NCBI GenBank assembly: GCA_051294375.1
Contig: CM119265.1
Span: forward strand, 23,088,099 to 23,152,098
Direction: 5' to 3'
Source of the DNA: Paraspadella gotoi
Lineage: Eukaryota; Chaetognatha
DNA length: 64,000 nucleotides
Shown: piece by piece, positions 61,485-64,000 of the stretch
How the letters are laid out: each line of letters opens with the position of its first letter
How positions within the stretch are numbered: the stretch's first letter is position 1
The notes under the pieces: model-generated
Database searches by the model: none
Seen by the model: only the letters and a program-made list of their open reading frames with translations
Told to the model about the DNA's origin: nothing
Program-made: the position numbers and the translations under genes

Positions 61485-62149
61485 TTTTTAAATGAAAGTT
61501 TAATAAGGAAATTATGGGCGATAAAAGTCTACGTAACGAAAATCCACAGATTGTAATACGACGTAATGAGGTACAACCGTTTTATATGAAATTAGTGTAA
61601 GCGAGCTATTTGGTCCTAAAGTAACAGTAAACTTAGCTCTAGTAGTATTCCCAATAAACATACCAATTAACTTACTTGTAGAATAAGAGATGCTAACTTG
61701 CTGTGGTAGAATACTCGCATGCTTGAAGCATATAGCTAGCTTAAGAGAAGTAAAGTCATAAGCATAGATACCCAATGGAGGAAAGAAAGAGTCTTTATTA
61801 ATAAACAAATATATAATGCTTCTAACATAATTCCTAACCCAATAAGTAAGAACTAAGACCAAAGAGGATGGGACTGCCATATTGGAAGCCAACTCTGTTC
61901 CAAGTCAAAGCATAGAATTCATCCTGAACTTAAACTATAATTGAAATACAAAAGAGTGGGTTCCAATAAGAATATTTATAAGTTAGTTTAATTGATAATT
62001 ATTATTAATAAATGTCCCAAACTCTCTAATCAATTATATCATCAATAGCTACACTAATGACAAAAGTGAATTCGTGAAATGAGAACATGAAATGACACAG
62101 GAACAGAATTTATGACAAGTCAATGTCAATACGACAATATGCAAATGAG

Positions 62150-62200
62150 ATTGATGAACTCAATCTCATTCTTGGTTGTATCAAAAGTTCCTTCCTTATA
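62150..62200 (+). repeat. 51-base direct repeat, left copy
   Basis: Begins ATTGATGAACTCAATCTCAT and ends TTCCTTCCTTATA. It is identical to 63,458-63,508, some 1.3 kb to the right. Confidence 0.9.
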
Positions 62201-62790
62201 CACGTCACAACCACGGGAAATCAAAACGTCCTCGTTTTGAGCACGGTCCAGCGAAGTGAAGCTCCAACAAAACGCGTTTCCACAAGGATGAAGGCAGAAA
62301 TTATAGATAGTTTTGAATGAATTTGAATGAAAGAATGATAGAAAAGAGATGAATTTAAGTTGTGAAATGGTGAAAGAAAGTCAACAGAGTTAAATTTGTC
62401 AACATGATATGAAATTAGTAACAAAATATTATTAACAAGCAAAACAAGAAGGCTTACCAAATAATGCGTTGAAGGCTGGCAAGGATCCAAGAATGCCCAG
62501 TTTTGTACTGCAAAGTAGTGCTGCTAGAGCTAGCAAGTAATTTTCCAGAAGTTTGACAAACCTTGGCATCTGACTGAGACTGACTGAAGGGTCATCTTAG
62601 CAATTACTTGATAAGCTTTGCAAATCCTGTTACCTTAACAATTCCTTAGATACTTCACAATATCCTGAGTTATCTTTATTTCACTAACAACTGAACCTTG
62701 CTTTTTTTTTTTTTGTTTTGTTTTTGTTTCAAGCAGTACTTACAGAAGCAGACTTTGAGAGATGAGAGGAACAACAATAATTTACAAGAA

Positions 62791-62796
<6 letters not shown>

Positions 62797-62844
<48 letters not shown>

Positions 62845-62930
62845 GCTCTACTGAATAGTGCCGTAAGGCTAGCAAGAGCACATATTATATATTTTGCATA
62901 GCAAAATGATGCCAAAGGCTAGCAATAGCA

Positions 62931-62970
<40 letters not shown>

Positions 62971-62981
62971 TTTTTTTTTTT
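62797..62981. repeat. Two long poly-T tracts separated by a short repeated motif
   Basis: A T tract of about 40 bases (62,797-62,836), about 100 bases of sequence, then a second T tract of about 45 bases (62,934-62,981, one G). GGCTAGCAAGAGCA and GGCTAGCAATAGCA lie after the first tract and before the second. They look like the tails of two related retro-inserted units. Confidence 0.7.
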
Positions 62982-63457
62982 GACAAGACGAGAGAGATAA
63001 AGGGGGGGGGGCTCCTATTTCCTTTTCCATTTTGAGACTTTGTAGAGAGATCGTAGCGTCTTGCGCTAGCTTCGCCCAAGCTGGCTTGTTTAAGTTATTG
63101 ATTGCAAAATCATAAAGTAACTTATGTTTTATGATTTGATGGTATAACATCAATTCTGAAATTCTCTTTTCCTTCTAGGGCGAATGTAAGGTTCGTTCAC
63201 ATAAGGGTTCACCCAAGGCGTGCCTTGATAATTCTGTGATGGTTTCCGGGCCCTTAGATGAAGTGGCTAGTTGGAAATGGTCTGTAATGTTTTGAGGTTT
63301 GAATTTATAAAATAGTTGGCCTAAACTTGAAATCATTTTTCTTCCATAATAGGTATAAATTCTCTTATCCTTAATTTTGAAAAAAAATTCATTTAACATG
63401 GGTTTTGGTAGATTTGGAGAATTAAGTTGTAACAGAATATAGATGATGATATAGATG

Positions 63458-63508
63458 ATTGATGAACTCAATCTCATTCTTGGTTGTATCAAAAGTTCCT
63501 TCCTTATA
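63458..63508 (+). repeat. 51-base direct repeat, right copy
   Basis: Identical to 62,150-62,200. The flanks differ after the shared CTTATA. Confidence 0.9.
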
Positions 63509-64000
63509 TTAGTACGACCAATATATATACAACTTCGGGTTACGAAATTCTCTCTTTCTTAGAGTCAAAGTTTAAGCGTGAATTTTTAAATATCGCGAAA
63601 GACTCAGTCCTCACTTAGGATAATAAAGTTTAATTGGCTCCGGATTATTTATAAATAACGATTTGATAATTTGTCCTTTGTTGGTCGTTTTTTTTTTTCG
63701 ACAGAAAATTGAGAAATTGAGAAATTCAGCGATCACGACATATTAGGCCAGGATAATAAGAGAACCAGCAAATTCGACCTAGTTTCGAGATTCTATTCAC
63801 TAATGTTTTAAAGGATGTAAAAAACAATATGAGGTGAATGTTCGTTAACTAAACTAACTTCGGACATGGTCAATGTAGGAATGAATAAATGATTCGAATT
63901 AACTATCGGAATATAAATTTATATTTTATTTTAAATTGTAGAAGACGAAAATAGTAATAATAGTAATAATAGTAATAATAAAACGGTAGTGGTTCGCTGA

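Larger units (their letters stand above)
62031..64000. other. Unique A+T-rich sequence, no supported gene
   Basis: It contains a 51-base direct repeat (62,150-62,200 and 63,458-63,508), T-runs at 62,700-62,714, 62,797-62,836 and 62,934-62,981, and a (TAATAG)n-like run at the right end (63,952-63,980). Open frames over the T-runs are poly-Lys artefacts. Confidence 0.6.

Noticed and set aside
62869-63153. Minus-strand frames with poly-Lys
   Set aside because: They read through the long T tracts and have no support outside them.

Overview
The window looks like nuclear DNA from an animal, probably an invertebrate. Genes are split by GT-AG introns. The recognisable proteins belong to animal families: a BAR-RhoGAP, an F-box/WD40 protein, a possible XK-related membrane protein, a fatty-acid amide hydrolase and a ceramide kinase. 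Spacers are A+T-rich, exons are G+C-rich, and long (GA)n/(TC)n arrays recur throughout. I cannot name the species.

Layout. 1-3,350: low-complexity DNA with a forkhead-type palindrome. 3,351-4,901 (-): a possible secreted Ser/Thr-rich protein. 4,902-7,067: spacer with GA arrays. 7,068-9,433 (-): BAR-RhoGAP exons, with a CCAAT/ETS promoter-like cluster upstream. 13,564-16,030 (+): a complete two-exon F-box/WD40 gene behind a duplicated CACGTG element. 17,505-20,140: a foldback transposon holding a Tc1/mariner transposase relic. 22,919-26,651 (+): a multi-exon membrane protein resembling the XK family. 27,733-29,459 (+): first recognised exons of a FAAH2-like amidase. 56,941-58,387 (+): last exons of that amidase. 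59,169-61,484 (-): a complete four-exon ceramide kinase gene whose phases close exactly (569 aa).

The main structural point is that 32,779-56,688 is largely a second, indel-ridden copy of neighbouring sequence. 32,779-45,154 repeats 17,505-29,459. 46,617-51,020 and 55,586-56,688 together repeat 56,689-62,030. The nucleophile exon of the amidase occurs only in this noisy stretch, twice (45,267-45,502 and 46,014-46,248), on either side of a 25-N gap. The copies carry net insertions that break every reading frame, as uncorrected single-molecule reads would. They also differ by discrete insertions: a ~115-bp interspersed repeat at 35,872-35,990 and a ~4.56-kb segment at 51,025-55,585. The best reading is two haplotypes joined in tandem by a scaffolding or gap-filling error, not a real tandem duplication.

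If the copies are collapsed, the locus becomes simple: XK-like gene, then one FAAH2-like gene (exons at 27.7-29.5 kb, then 46.0 kb, then 56.9-58.4 kb), converging tail-to-tail on a ceramide kinase gene. Two lipid-signalling enzymes would then lie about 0.8 kb apart at their 3' ends. The unexplained material of most interest is the 4.56-kb haplotype-specific insertion, the foldback element, the interspersed repeat families and the divergent membrane-protein gene.
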